A stretch of 64,000 bases of DNA from Bacteroidota bacterium (GCA_018266575.1 JAFEAE010000023.1:1-64000); one strand, 5' to 3'; counted from the stretch's first letter, positions 45,073-54,783 are shown. Notes: generated by a model from the sequence alone, not told the origin. A program made the numbers and translations.

Positions 45073-47184
45073 CTACGAAATTTTGCTCCAGCTTGTTTTT
45101 CCGAACTCGGAGTTAAGGTGGTTTTTAAGCCGCAAATTTTCTGCCGAATTCAGGTCAGGGTCTTTATCTAATAAACGTTGTGCGCATGCTCTTGCGGTTT
45201 CAAGAAGTTGTTTATCATTCACAATACTTGCTAATTTCAGGTTGAGTGCCCCACTCTGCCGTGTGCCCTCAATGTCGCCCGGGCCGCGGATTTCAAGGTC
45301 TTTCTCCGCTATTTTAAAACCATCATTGGTAAGTGTCATTATCTTTAACCGCTCTTTTGCTTCTTTGTTCAGTTTCGGGCTTGTTAATAAAATGCAAAAG
45401 CTCTTTTCACTTCCTCTTCCAACCCTTCCCCGCAACTGGTGCAATTGCGATAACCCGAATTTTTCAGCACTTTCAATAACCATTACCGTTGCGTTCGGCA
45501 CATTCACCCCCACTTCAATCACTGTAGTTGCCACCATTATCTGAGTATCATTTTGTATAAAGCGTTGCATGTTCGCTTCACGCACTTCATTCGTTTGCCT
45601 CCCGTGCACCATGCTTATCCAATATTTCGGTTCAGGAAAATACGCTTTTACATTTTCATATCCTTTCATCAGGTTCTCATAATCCAATTTCTCCGACTCT
45701 TCAATTAACGGAAAGATAATGTACGCCTGCCTCCCCTTTGCTATTTCTTCCCTGATGAATTCCATCACCCGTTGCCTGTTATCATCATAACGATGCACCG
45801 TAATAATAGGTTGCCTTCCGGGAGGCAGTTCGTCCATAATGCTGTAATCCAAATCCCCGTAAGCAGTCATTGCGAGTGTGCGTGGGATGGGTGTTGCTGT
45901 CATTACTAAAATATGAGGTGGAATGATCGCTTTGTCCCAGATCGTTGCACGTTGTGCTACACCAAAACGATGTTGTTCATCAATAACAGCTAATCCGAGG
46001 TTTTGAAATTTTACCGAATCTTCGATAATGGCATGTGTGCCGATAAGAATATTTACAGAACCATTTAATGTTTCTTCAAGAATTTTTTTTCGCTCTTTTG
46101 TTTTGGTTGAACCGGTTAACAATTTCACCATCACCGGCAGATCTTTCAGCAACGATGAAACAGAATCGAAATGTTGCTTAGCAAGAATTTCTGTTGGCGC
46201 CATCATACATGCCTGAAAATTATTATCAATAGCAAGCAACATGGAAAGCAGGGCTACGATTGTTTTTCCGCTTCCCACATCTCCCTGCAATAAACGGTTC
46301 ATTTGTGTGCCTGTGCCTGTATCTTTCCGTATTTCTTTCAATACTCTTTTTTGTGCGCCTGTCAATTCAAACGGAAGATATTTTTTATAAAATGTATTGA
46401 ACAAATCTCCGACATGACTGAACAAAACCCCTTTTGAATAACGGTGCCGCTGCGATTTTATCAAACCTGTACGAATTTGTGCTATAAATAATTCATCAAA
46501 CTTTAACCGCTCCAATGCTTTCGTGTAAGCATCAACGTTAGCAGGAAAATGAATGGAAGAAAATGCCTGGAACCTTGGCATTAATTTTAGTAGGGCAAGA
46601 ATTTCATCTGGCAAAATCTCCGGTATATCTTTCTCATGCAACGCCTGGAAAAGCGCTGCAGTGAGTTTGGCGATCTGTCTTCCACCTAAACCTCTTGCCT
46701 TTAATTTTTCCGTGCTTGGATAAACCGGTTCGAGGAAACTTTTCCCATCTTGTTTTTCCGTTGTTAACGGTTCTATTTCCGGGTGTGTGATCTGCGCATT
46801 TCCCTGGAAAAAACCAACCCGGCCGAATACAAGATAATTTTGCCCCGGCTGGATCATTTTTTCAATCCAGCTAATCCCCTGGAACCATACTAATTCTAAA
46901 ACGCCGGTGCTGTCTTTTATATCAACTACAAAACGTTTTGCCTTTTTTTCACCTACAATTGTTGCGCCCATTACCTTGCCGGCAACCTGTATAAATTCTG
47001 TTTGCGGCGTAATATCCCGTATGTTACTGATCTTTGTTTTATCGATATGCCTGTATGGGAAAAGTTGCAAAAGGTCTTTGAACGTGAACACACCCAGTTC
47101 TTTGTTTAGGAGTTCAGCACGTTGAGGCCCAACGCCTTTGAGGTACGCAACCGGGCTGCTTAATATGTTTGATGAAACTGTAAT
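45073..47184 (-). CDS. recG: ATP-dependent DNA helicase RecG, non-canonical start likely
   Basis: Branch-migrating helicase that remodels stalled forks. It has the wedge/OB domain (about 60-150), Walker A GDVGSGKT, DEQH box, TATPIPRTLAM and GRVGRG. The first ATG/GTG/TTG is a GTG at 47091, but conserved RecG sequence continues upstream without a stop (SSPVAYLKGVGPQRAELLN). The only start-like codons before the stop are ATT (47184) and an internal ATA. From ATT the protein has 703 residues, a normal length. A -7 box lies at 47201-47208. The conserved upstream extension is seen; the exact start codon is inference. Confidence 0.9.
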   Translation of the reverse strand: MTVSSNILSSPVAYLKGVGPQRAELLNKELGVFTFKDLLQLFPYRHIDKTKISNIRDITPQTEFIQVAGKVMGATIVGEKKAKRFVVDIKDSTGVLELVWFQGISWIEKMIQPGQNYLVFGRVGFFQGNAQITHPEIEPLTTEKQDGKSFLEPVYPSTEKLKARGLGGRQIAKLTAALFQALHEKDIPEILPDEILALLKLMPRFQAFSSIHFPANVDAYTKALERLKFDELFIAQIRTGLIKSQRHRYSKGVLFSHVGDLFNTFYKKYLPFELTGAQKRVLKEIRKDTGTGTQMNRLLQGDVGSGKTIVALLSMLLAIDNNFQACMMAPTEILAKQHFDSVSSLLKDLPVMVKLLTGSTKTKERKKILEETLNGSVNILIGTHAIIEDSVKFQNLGLAVIDEQHRFGVAQRATIWDKAIIPPHILVMTATPIPRTLAMTAYGDLDYSIMDELPPGRQPIITVHRYDDNRQRVMEFIREEIAKGRQAYIIFPLIEESEKLDYENLMKGYENVKAYFPEPKYWISMVHGRQTNEVREANMQRFIQNDTQIMVATTVIEVGVNVPNATVMVIESAEKFGLSQLHQLRGRVGRGSEKSFCILLTSPKLNKEAKERLKIMTLTNDGFKIAEKDLEIRGPGDIEGTRQSGALNLKLASIVNDKQLLETARACAQRLLDKDPDLNSAENLRLKNHLNSEFGKTSWSKIS

Positions 47185-47200
47185 AAAACGGAATTAAAAG

Positions 47201-47208
47201 CAAAAATA
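47201..47208 (-). promoter_or_regulatory. -7 promoter element of recG
   Basis: TATTTTTG on the minus strand, 16 bp before the proposed ATT start. It supports a short leader and translation beginning above the GTG at 47091. Confidence 0.45.
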
Positions 47209-47536
47209 ACTGAAATGGAAATTGATTTTACAGCTAAAAATACCTGCCACTTAAGAGAAAATAAAAAATGCTATAACGCTTTTACTTTAGAAAATTTGTT
47301 ATTACTTTTACCGCATTCTAGGTTCAACTCCTCTGAATTTTCCGACAACTTTTAAAACCCACCAGCACAAGGTCCCTTGAAATTTCCTTATAGCTTTTAT
47401 TTTTTTATCTGTTGATTGTACCAGTAACTTTGTTTTTGCCACACAAAAACAATTAACCTTTTTATTTACGATTGTTAATCATTCCCCGCTCTGTATCCTT
47501 TGAAAAATTGAGTTGTAATAACTTAATTTTTTTGTT
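47209..47536. other. intergenic region between recG and the receiver gene
   Basis: AT-rich. The only open frame is a 46-residue plus-strand ORF at 47215-47355 starting with ATG; it is Asn/Leu-rich and unrecognised, and I do not call it a gene. No clear promoter box for the receiver gene and no hairpin stand out. Confidence 0.3.
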
Positions 47537-47944
47537 ATGCGGATTAAAAAAACAATACTGGCAATCGACGATAGTAAAGCGATTCGGTTTCTCTTACAAA
47601 CAATACTTTCCGGCGAGTATGATGTGATCACTATGCCCGACGGATGTTCTGCCAAATACTGGCTGTCCCGGAAAAAATTACCTGATCTTATCATCGCCGA
47701 CCCGCAATTGCCCGATATGAAAGATTGGGAACTGGTAAAACATTTTTCATCGAGTATTATTTACAGTCATATTCCGATATTGATACTATCCGGCCTGGAT
47801 CCGCAGGAAACAAGGCAAAGATGTTTTGAGCTTGGTATACAGAAGTATTTCATGAAGCCTTTCAACCCTTCCGATCTTTTACAAACCGTGAATACCATGA
47901 TTAAAAAGCAATCGTTCAGCAGCGATTATTTCAATGCCAACTGA
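47537..47944 (+). CDS. single-domain response regulator (REC)
   Basis: 135 residues: only a receiver domain. Acidic pair Asp11-Asp12, phosphoacceptor Asp55 in LIIADPQLPDM, and the conserved Lys in YFMKPFNPS are present, so it should accept a phosphoryl group. No output domain, so it is a CheY/Spo0F-like messenger. It lies alone, with no kinase next to it. The start is an ATG. Confidence 0.9.
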   Translation: MRIKKTILAIDDSKAIRFLLQTILSGEYDVITMPDGCSAKYWLSRKKLPDLIIADPQLPDMKDWELVKHFSSSIIYSHIPILILSGLDPQETRQRCFELGIQKYFMKPFNPSDLLQTVNTMIKKQSFSSDYFNAN

Positions 47945-48305
47945 TTTTAATTTCGCAATTCACAACTGATACAACTTCTTCAGCTATTTGCAAGAATAGT
48001 ATCAGCCATACTTTTTCAGCTGTTTTTATTTTTTTCCCGCCTATATTATAAGAAAATTTTACCCTGAAAATTTACCCAAATTTGGGTATTGACATCTGTT
48101 GTTAATACCTATAGTTTTGTTATAGAAGAGAGGGTTCTGTAAGGAAAGATTAAAACTAAATACCACCAGTAAACCGTTAAAATTAAATTTACAACAGGGG
48201 ACCCTGTTAATATTTCTCATGCGCCAGTTGGTTCTTTTCAAAAGGGTTTGTGTCTACTAACCCTTTTCTGTTTTATAAAACTATCGTTTATATATAACCG
48301 AATTC
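47945..48305. other. intergenic region with two hairpins
   Basis: No gene. Two small inverted repeats are visible: AACAGGG/CCCTGTT (48193-48208, 2-nt loop) and AAAAGGGTT/AACCCTTTT (48240-48267, 10-nt loop). The latter lies about 40 bp beyond the end of the MgtC-family gene and may terminate it. The remainder shows nothing. Confidence 0.35.
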
Positions 48306-48980
48306 CTATCTTCCCCAAACCACTTCTTTAATATTCCTGTCAGACTGAATTTCTTTCAGTGCACTCATCAATTCTTCCTGGTTATATTTTTTGAATTTCA
48401 GGAAAATAATATACTCACCATCTGCATCATTGTATACGGAGTAATTGGATATTTCGAACTCGCTGTTCTGCAAAAACCTGTTCACAATTTCAACCGATGT
48501 AGCATTATCTGCTGCAACAACTTTGATGCTTTTCTGTTTAAACCGTGCTGAAAATTTTCTTTCAATAGGTTGCAGTACCCAAAGAATGATAATCGCAAAA
48601 ACAGTTGTAATGATCGCCGCAAAATACATTCCGCCGCCTGTGGCCAAACCGATAGCAGCAACCGTCCATAAACCTGAAGCAGTAGTAAGGCCGCGAATGA
48701 TGCCTTGTTTTAAAAACAATATAGAACCCGCACCAATAAAACCAATGCCGCTTATAACCTGCGCAGCCACACGAGACGGGTCCAATGCAATATTCTTTTG
48801 ATCAATTACATCAGAAAAACCAAAAGCGGAAACCATCATGGCGAGTGCAGCACCAAGGCAAACCATCATGTGTGTGCGCAAACCTGCTGCCCAATCTTTT
48901 CTCTCCCGTTCCAGTCCTATTACTGCGCCGAAAACTGCTGCCAATGCTAACCGTAAAACTATTTCTTCGCGTGCTATCAA
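48306..48980 (-). CDS. MgtC/SapB family membrane protein
   Basis: 224 residues. The N-terminal half is the MgtC membrane domain with LAAVFGAVIGLERERKDWAAGLRTHMMVCLGAAL and GIGFIGAGSILF, the characteristic motifs, with 4-5 helices. The C-terminal part is a soluble ACT-like domain (about 155-224). In other bacteria MgtC affects magnesium homeostasis and ATP synthase. The start is TTG 48980; no ATG is close. Stand-alone. Confidence 0.9.
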   Translation of the reverse strand: MIAREEIVLRLALAAVFGAVIGLERERKDWAAGLRTHMMVCLGAALAMMVSAFGFSDVIDQKNIALDPSRVAAQVISGIGFIGAGSILFLKQGIIRGLTTASGLWTVAAIGLATGGGMYFAAIITTVFAIIILWVLQPIERKFSARFKQKSIKVVAADNATSVEIVNRFLQNSEFEISNYSVYNDADGEYIIFLKFKKYNQEELMSALKEIQSDRNIKEVVWGR

Positions 48981-49142
48981 TGTAGTATTATATTTTTGTG
49001 AAAACTAAACCTACAATTTACAGATTATTTAAACATGAAAATGCAAACAGCGCTATAGTTTTTTATGACGCTGTTTGATGGTAGATGACAGATTAGAGAA
49101 TGAGCAAACAACAACTTGCACTTTCAGGCTGTTATCTGAATT

Positions 49143-49721
49143 TTAAAACTTCACATCAAGACCTATATAAAACGATCTTCCGTCTGCGGGCAATATCCCG
49201 GGGCCTGGATACATATTAATTCTTCGCGTGAAATATTTTGCGTTCGCAATATTGTTCACACCTGCAGAAACATGATAGTATTTGAGAAAATGCCAGTCAG
49301 CGGGAAAATCAAATACATGATAAGCAGGCACAACACCCACTATTCCTGTGCTGTTGAACACCGTATTATTTGCATCGCTGAAACCTTTGCTTACATAGCT
49401 GTATTGAATGGTTGAAGAAAAACCACCGTATAAAAATTGCAGCCCGCTGCGTTCGATCCAGTCAGGCACGCCTTCCACATGATTTCCTGCCAGGCTTACG
49501 TTTGCTCCATTAATATTGATCTGCCCTGTAATATAACGTGCATGGGTAAGCGCCAATGAATTGAACAGGCGCATATCGAACAAGCTGGTTTCATCAACTA
49601 ATAATTTCCATAAAAAAAGATTGAAATAAGATTCGAAGCCTGTTGCCCTTATTCATCTTTATAAAACCGGGCCTGCAATACGCGCAAAAGAAATATCCTG
49701 TCTTACTGAAAGCTGGAAAAC
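49143..49721 (-). pseudogene. C-terminal remnant of a TonB-dependent receptor
   Basis: Only about 190 codons remain of a receptor that should exceed 600 residues. The end is a typical barrel C-terminus (FDFPADWHFLKYYHVSAGVNNIANAKYFTRRI and GRSFYIGLDVKF). Upstream, the same frame keeps protein-like sequence (DISFARIAGPVL, then IRATGFESYF) but carries TAA at 49659-49661 and TGA at 49653-49655. The signal peptide, plug and most of the barrel are missing. This is the residue of a lost gene. Confidence 0.75.
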
Positions 49722-49850
49722 TTATGAAATAAATTCCACGATGATGAAAAAAATCCGCATTTATTTTTCCTTTCATATATAACAAATCAATAGCCTACGC
49801 GGACGTAAAATTGGTACCATTATAGCAGCTATTCCCGTAAAACATTTTAT

Positions 49851-50321
49851 ATGCAACCTCATATCGTAATCCCGGAAAAAACGCTGAAAGCCATTGCCGC
49901 ATTATTATCTGTTGCCCTTGCTGATGAATCTGTCTTATATATGAAAACAAGAAAATTTCATTGGAATGTTTCCGGTGAAAGTTTTATGGAGCTTCATCTT
50001 CTTTTTGAAAAGCAATACAAAGAACTGGAAGAAGCGATTGATGAAATAGCAGAACGCATTAATAAACTCGGCAGTAAAACAATCGGTACCATGAAGGAAT
50101 ACATGGAACTGACCAATTTGAAAGAAGCACCCGGAAAGTACCCTGCAAGAATGGAAATGATCAAAGAACTGCTTGCGGATCACGAAACCATAATTGTGCA
50201 TTTGCGAAAAGCGGTTGATGAGTGTGCCGATAAATATAAAGATGCCGGTACTGCAGATTTTCTTACCGGGTTAATGGAAGCGCATGAAACAGACGCATGG
50301 AAATTGAGGAGATATTTATAG
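49851..50321 (+). CDS. dps: Dps-family ferritin-like DNA protection protein
   Basis: 156 residues. Forms a hollow 12-mer storing iron oxidised with hydrogen peroxide and shields DNA. The intersubunit ferroxidase site is visible: His in KFHWNVSGESFMELHLLFEKQY, then the second His and acidic residues 12-16 further on (EEAIDEIAERI). The start is an ATG, and the length is standard. No promoter box could be assigned. Single gene. Confidence 0.95.
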   Translation: MQPHIVIPEKTLKAIAALLSVALADESVLYMKTRKFHWNVSGESFMELHLLFEKQYKELEEAIDEIAERINKLGSKTIGTMKEYMELTNLKEAPGKYPARMEMIKELLADHETIIVHLRKAVDECADKYKDAGTADFLTGLMEAHETDAWKLRRYL

Positions 50322-50369
50322 GAAATGATGTTGAAAATAAACTTGTGCGGGATAAGCCAAACTTTTCAA

Positions 50370-50517
50370 CGTCATTTCGAACGAAGCCTTTCGGGAGAAA
50401 TGAAGAACTACTGGCTGCGGCGTAGTGAGAAATCTGTTGCCGATCGATAGCAGGAGATTTCTCATCCCGCATTAACATCTTCATATTTTTAATTTATAAG
50501 CGGGATTCGAAATGACG
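50370..50517. repeat. REP-like palindromic intergenic element
   Basis: The outer ends CGTCATTTCGAA (50370-50381) and TTCGAAATGACG (50506-50517) are perfect inverted copies. Inside are GAGAAATCT/AGATTTCTC and ATCCCGC/GCGGGAT inverted pairs. The nested palindromes and GAAATGACG ends are like dispersed repeats seen in many bacterial intergenic regions. A partial relative with TTTCGCAGAAATGACGG lies near 56730. Confidence 0.55.
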
Positions 50518-50600
50518 ATGAGAGTATTTACAAATGAGCGAAAATTATAACGGTTATCAACATCCGAAATAATCTTAGCCCTTATTATATACAAATCGTT

Positions 50601-51932
50601 TTAGAAAAACTTTGTCACGCCCGGAATTGCTACCGGATAATTTCCATTCGCATCAGGAACAACAGGGGGCATTGCTGCAAAATCATAAGTAGAAGGCATA
50701 ATATTCAATCCTGAATTAATTGCTTTCTCCCATTCTACTTCCAGTCCAGAATAAGTTGCCAGTCTTCCGAGTATGGAAGTCATAGAGCTTTTTGCTCCTC
50801 GTTCTGCATCCCAGAATTTGTATTCATTTTTTGCAATCGCTTCAAACAATTCATCGTGCTCATTCTGGTAAGGCTGGTTTTCTTTTGATTTATCAAATTG
50901 ATAAATCACATTTCCTTTATAATCTGTAATCTTTGCTTCGCCACAAAAAACTTTTCCTTTTGTACCAACAAGCAGTTCATCCACTTTACTCATTGTTCCC
51001 GGTTGATGACGGCATTGACTATTTAACGTGGCGCCATTCTGGTAATGGAATTCCACATAGTGATGATCAAATATTTGTCCGTGATCTTTTCCTTTTCGCA
51101 CTTGCCTTCCACCCATTCCCTGTGCTTTTACAGGATATCCTTCCATCGCCCAATTGATCACATCAAGATTATGAATATGTTGTTCTGTGATGTGGTCACC
51201 GCACAACCAAACAAAATAATACCAGTTGCGCATCTGGTATTCCATCTCCGTCCATTGTGGTTGACGTGGATGGACCCACACCCCTTCATTGTTCCACCAC
51301 GCCTGTGCAGAAACAAGGTCACCAATGGCACCATCATGCACACGTTTCATTAATTCCCTGTAAGAAGTTTGATAACGACGTTGCAACCCAACAACAACAT
51401 TTAATTTTTTTGCTTTTGCTTTTTCAGCAGCAGCAAGCACACGTTGTATTCCTGCAGGATCAGTAGCAACAGGTTTCTCCATGAAAATTTGTTTGCCCTG
51501 GTTCACTGCTTCTTCAAAATGTATCGGGCGAAAACCCGGAGGTGTTGCAAGTATCACCACATCAGCCAATGCCATTGCTTTTTTGTATGCATCAAAACCA
51601 GTGAATTTATTTTCTTCTTTTACCTGCACCCGGTTTTTATTTGCCTCTAATGCTTCGAGAATATTTTTATGGCTATCATCCAACCTGTCCCTGAACGCAT
51701 CAGCCATCGCAACCAATTGCACATTTTGTTTTGTACTCAATGCCTGAACCGTAGCGCCGGTACCTCTCCCACCACAACCGATCAATGCAATTTTTATCAC
51801 ATCATTCGATCCTGAAAAATAATTGGCACGTGAAATCAATGGAGCAGCCAGCACACTACCGGCCAATAATGATGAAGCCTTAACGAAATCCCTTCTGTTT
51901 TGAAGAGATGATTTTTTTTCATTCTTAATCAT
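50601..51932 (-). CDS. Tat-exported Gfo/Idh/MocA family oxidoreductase
   Basis: About 443 residues. Twin-arginine signal (QNRRDFVKASSLLAGSV), Rossmann motif IALIGCGGRGTGATVQAL (intact GxGGRG, unlike the copy at 15959), EKPVATDP near residue 155, and the family's GDHITEQHIHNLDVINWAM segment. Likely oxidises or rearranges a sugar in the periplasm. ATG 51932 is preferred over the frame start at 51941. Last gene of the ApbE-FGE-oxidoreductase cluster. Confidence 0.88.
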   Translation of the reverse strand: MIKNEKKSSLQNRRDFVKASSLLAGSVLAAPLISRANYFSGSNDVIKIALIGCGGRGTGATVQALSTKQNVQLVAMADAFRDRLDDSHKNILEALEANKNRVQVKEENKFTGFDAYKKAMALADVVILATPPGFRPIHFEEAVNQGKQIFMEKPVATDPAGIQRVLAAAEKAKAKKLNVVVGLQRRYQTSYRELMKRVHDGAIGDLVSAQAWWNNEGVWVHPRQPQWTEMEYQMRNWYYFVWLCGDHITEQHIHNLDVINWAMEGYPVKAQGMGGRQVRKGKDHGQIFDHHYVEFHYQNGATLNSQCRHQPGTMSKVDELLVGTKGKVFCGEAKITDYKGNVIYQFDKSKENQPYQNEHDELFEAIAKNEYKFWDAERGAKSSMTSILGRLATYSGLEVEWEKAINSGLNIMPSTYDFAAMPPVVPDANGNYPVAIPGVTKFF

Positions 51933-51962
51933 AACAAGCAAAATTTAAAGTATGGGGTGAAT

Positions 51963-52919
51963 TTATTTTAGTCCTGAAAATTTCTCAAAGAAAAGGTTTG
52001 CTTCTTCTGCAGTAGGTTGTTTCAAAGGGCGAATGATACGAAAACCAATAAACGGCGCATCTGCATTCCACCATTTGCTCTTAGGGATTTGTGGGTCACG
52101 TGCATTCCATTTTCTGTCAGAAATTATTCGTGTTGCACATCGCAAATCGGAAGCATCATTACTGAAATTGCCCCCTTTTAGAGTTACCGGATATTTTGTT
52201 ACTGGTAGTATCGCCGGGTTTTTTGCATTGCTTTTTGCCTGGATAAAATAATCTGCTGTATACTGATCAAGCGTCCACTCTGCAACATTGCCAAGCATAT
52301 CGTACAATCCCCATGCATTCGATTGCAGCAATTTTACCGCATGATATTTATTATCACTATTGTCTTTATACCATGCATATTTTTTTAACTCTGATCCATC
52401 ATCGCCAAAAGGATAAGCCGTTTGTGAACCTGCCCTGCATGCATATTCCCATTCTGCTTCCGTAGGCAAACGGAAAAAAATCCCGGTTTTTTTATATAGC
52501 CATTTACAGTACATCATCGCAGCATACTGGCTCATGCTGTTTGCAGGAAAGCCCCCTGTTTTTCCCATGCCTAATGTGAAATCGATATATGGCGGGCTTG
52601 GGCGTGTGATTCCATCGGGAACGGGTACGGGGTCTTTTGTTTCATCCTGGAATAAAATATATTCGTCATAAGTCACTTCATGTTCTTCCATCCAGAATGA
52701 GTCAACAAAAATTTTTGCAGCCGGCCCTTCATCGTCGTGGCGCCCTTTTTCATTAGCAGGGCTTCCCATCAAGAATGCCCCTGCGGGTACTGCAACCATT
52801 TTAAATGATACGGAAGAATTTGGTACGGTTTGCTGGTAAGAATGAAAGGATGTATCGCTTTGCTGCGCACTAACAGTAATGGATACACTAACTAAAAAGA
52901 GAAGCAAAAACTGTTTCAT
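51963..52919 (-). CDS. exported FGE/sulfatase-modifying factor family protein
   Basis: 318 residues with signal peptide (ends VSAQ). Formylglycine-generating-enzyme fold: MVAVPAGAFLMGSPANEKGRHDDEGP, HEVTYDEYILFQ, FRLPTEAEWEYACRAG and WGLYDMLGNVAEWTLD are clear. The two active-site cysteines of true FGEs are not evident at the C-terminus, so it may be a non-enzymatic relative, as GldK/GldJ are. It lies 18 bp after the ApbE gene and 30 bp before the oxidoreductase. Confidence 0.85.
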   Translation of the reverse strand: MKQFLLLFLVSVSITVSAQQSDTSFHSYQQTVPNSSVSFKMVAVPAGAFLMGSPANEKGRHDDEGPAAKIFVDSFWMEEHEVTYDEYILFQDETKDPVPVPDGITRPSPPYIDFTLGMGKTGGFPANSMSQYAAMMYCKWLYKKTGIFFRLPTEAEWEYACRAGSQTAYPFGDDGSELKKYAWYKDNSDNKYHAVKLLQSNAWGLYDMLGNVAEWTLDQYTADYFIQAKSNAKNPAILPVTKYPVTLKGGNFSNDASDLRCATRIISDRKWNARDPQIPKSKWWNADAPFIGFRIIRPLKQPTAEEANLFFEKFSGLK

Positions 52920-52937
52920 AATTTACGAAATGTGAAC

Positions 52938-53858
52938 TTAAGGATGTTTTGCGAGATAATTTTTAAAACCCGGTGAACTTTCCTGATAAATTTTTCCGTT
53001 GCGGTTTTCTGTAATCAACAATGCAGCACCAGGGATTTTCTTAATCAACCGGAATGATTTTTTTACAGAAAGCACGCTGCATGCGGTTGCCAGCCAATCT
53101 GCAGTGGTAGCATCTTTGGCGATAGCTGTTACGTTTTTGCTTTTGGTCAACCCAATACCTGTTTTTGGATTAACAATATGTGAGTATTTTTTACCATCGA
53201 ATTCTACATATTGATAAATATCTCCCGACGTTGCTACAGATGTTTCATGAAGCAGTAAAAAATTTTCCAATATCTCTACCTTTTGTTCCGGCGCATTGAT
53301 GCCAATGAGCCAGCCTTCTTTTCCGGGCGGAGATTTTCCCGTAATGATCTTTCCGCCAGCATTAACCATCGCACAATCAAATCCATACTCATTCAATACT
53401 TTCAATGCTGCAGCAGCAACAAAACCTTTTCCCAATCCTCCCACATCTAATTTCATCCCTTTTTTTTCGAGCAATACGGAATGATTGATTGTATCAAGAT
53501 GAATAAACTTATAGCCAGTTTTTGACAACGCAGATTGAATGGAATCCTTATCCGGGAAGATTTTTGTCCTTCGGGCTGTGCGCCATAGTTTCACCACGGG
53601 ACCAATACTGATGTCATACGCACCACCGCTTAATTTTGCTGCTTCGATAGAACGTTGCAAAATATCAAATAAAGGTTCCGAGACTTTAATATAACGCCCA
53701 TGCCCAGCCGAAGAACTTAGTCTGTTGATTTCGCTGCTGTCGATATAATCGCTTAGTATATTGGTTAATTCATCTGCTTTCTTAAATGCAGCAGTAGCAG
53801 CTATAGCCGCTGCCAGCGAATCTTTTGCATAAACAGTGATCGTGAACGGCGAGCCCAT
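52938..53858 (-). CDS. apbE: FAD:protein FMN transferase (ApbE), N-terminus probably longer
   Basis: Attaches FMN to a Thr/Ser of exported flavoproteins. Motifs DVGGLGKGFVAAAAL and AMVNAGGKIITG, and the C-terminal TADWLATACSVL, are intact. The ATG at 53858 falls within the conserved FVFEEPKMGSPFTI segment. Upstream the frame stays open for about 30 codons and encodes a signal-peptide-like stretch (TFFFALLVLLSSDSLCFSQ), but contains no ATG, GTG or TTG before a stop. A start at ATC 53951 or 53972, or a sequence error, is needed. First gene of a three-gene cluster. Confidence 0.88.
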   Translation of the reverse strand: MGSPFTITVYAKDSLAAAIAATAAFKKADELTNILSDYIDSSEINRLSSSAGHGRYIKVSEPLFDILQRSIEAAKLSGGAYDISIGPVVKLWRTARRTKIFPDKDSIQSALSKTGYKFIHLDTINHSVLLEKKGMKLDVGGLGKGFVAAAALKVLNEYGFDCAMVNAGGKIITGKSPPGKEGWLIGINAPEQKVEILENFLLLHETSVATSGDIYQYVEFDGKKYSHIVNPKTGIGLTKSKNVTAIAKDATTADWLATACSVLSVKKSFRLIKKIPGAALLITENRNGKIYQESSPGFKNYLAKHP

Positions 53859-54089
53859 TTTTGGTTCTTCAAAAACAAATTTTGTTTGGGAGAAGCATAA
53901 CGAATCGCTACTCAGTAAAACCAGTAGAGCAAAAAAAAACGTTTTGATGATTTTCTTTTTAAATTGAAAGATGTTGGTTTCGAGGGGAGCAATATAGTTA
54001 AATTAAAAATGGATTATATGGATCGTTTTCAATCCCTGAAAAGATCCAACAAAACTGGTTCAAAAATTGTATTCATAAAAAGAAAAAAT

Positions 54090-54497
54090 ATGAGCTATTC
54101 ATCAGACAACGAAACCGGGATCAACAGCAGCGGGTTCTATCCCAATTTCCCATTGAAATATCTCGCGGCTTCATCTATTATAGATGAAAAAGTATATGGC
54201 AAAAACGACGAACATCTCGGTCATGTAAAGGATTTTATGCTTGATATACGCACCGGCAACATCACGTATTACGTAGTGGAGTTTGGCGGCTTCCTGGGAA
54301 TAGGTATAAAATATTTTGCCATCCCGTTTAACCTGCTGAAAATAGACACGGATAAAAAAGTATTCCGTTTTAATCAAACAAAAGAAGAACTGGAAAACGC
54401 ACCGGGTTTCGACATTGATCATTGGCCCGACACAAATATTCACCTCGAAGAAATAAACAGTTACTGGAGTTTCACAGGCAGAGATGATTCTTTCTGA
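54090..54497 (+). CDS. PRC-barrel domain protein
   Basis: 135 residues. The PRC-barrel is centred on LKYLAASSIIDEKVYGKNDEHLGHVKDFMLDIRTGNITYYVVEFGGFLGIGIKYFAIPFNLL, a beta-rich module found in photosynthetic reaction centres and RNA-processing proteins. ATG 54090 fits the domain. The longer frame to 53964 adds residues without family character. Divergent from apbE. Function unknown; such proteins are often linked to stress. Confidence 0.83.
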   Translation: MSYSSDNETGINSSGFYPNFPLKYLAASSIIDEKVYGKNDEHLGHVKDFMLDIRTGNITYYVVEFGGFLGIGIKYFAIPFNLLKIDTDKKVFRFNQTKEELENAPGFDIDHWPDTNIHLEEINSYWSFTGRDDSF

Positions 54498-54783
54498 CTT
54501 ATTGCTTTATTAAAATTTATTCGACTGCAAAGAAGTATTAAAATTCCTGATATCTCTTTTCATTTTTTCCATTCATAATAACCCGTCTTTTATCCCCAAC
54601 ATATTTTTGATGTTGTAAAGATTCGGCTACAAAATTCCGGTAGCTTTTTGGTCAACAAAATCATAGAGCAAGCTATATTCCTGTATATTTTTTTTGGGTT
54701 GCTTTGTATTAACCTTCAGCCCAAATCCGCCTGTGAAAATATAGTTTTCTGTACCCATTTTTCACCCTGTAAAAACAAATATT
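54498..54783. other. intergenic region, no gene
   Basis: AT-rich with no protein-like frame, no clear promoter box and no hairpin that I can support. It separates the PRC-barrel gene from the HATPase-like gene. Confidence 0.4.

Noticed and set aside
53964..54089. Upstream start of the PRC-barrel gene
   Set aside because: The added residues are not domain-like and overlap the probable apbE 5' region.
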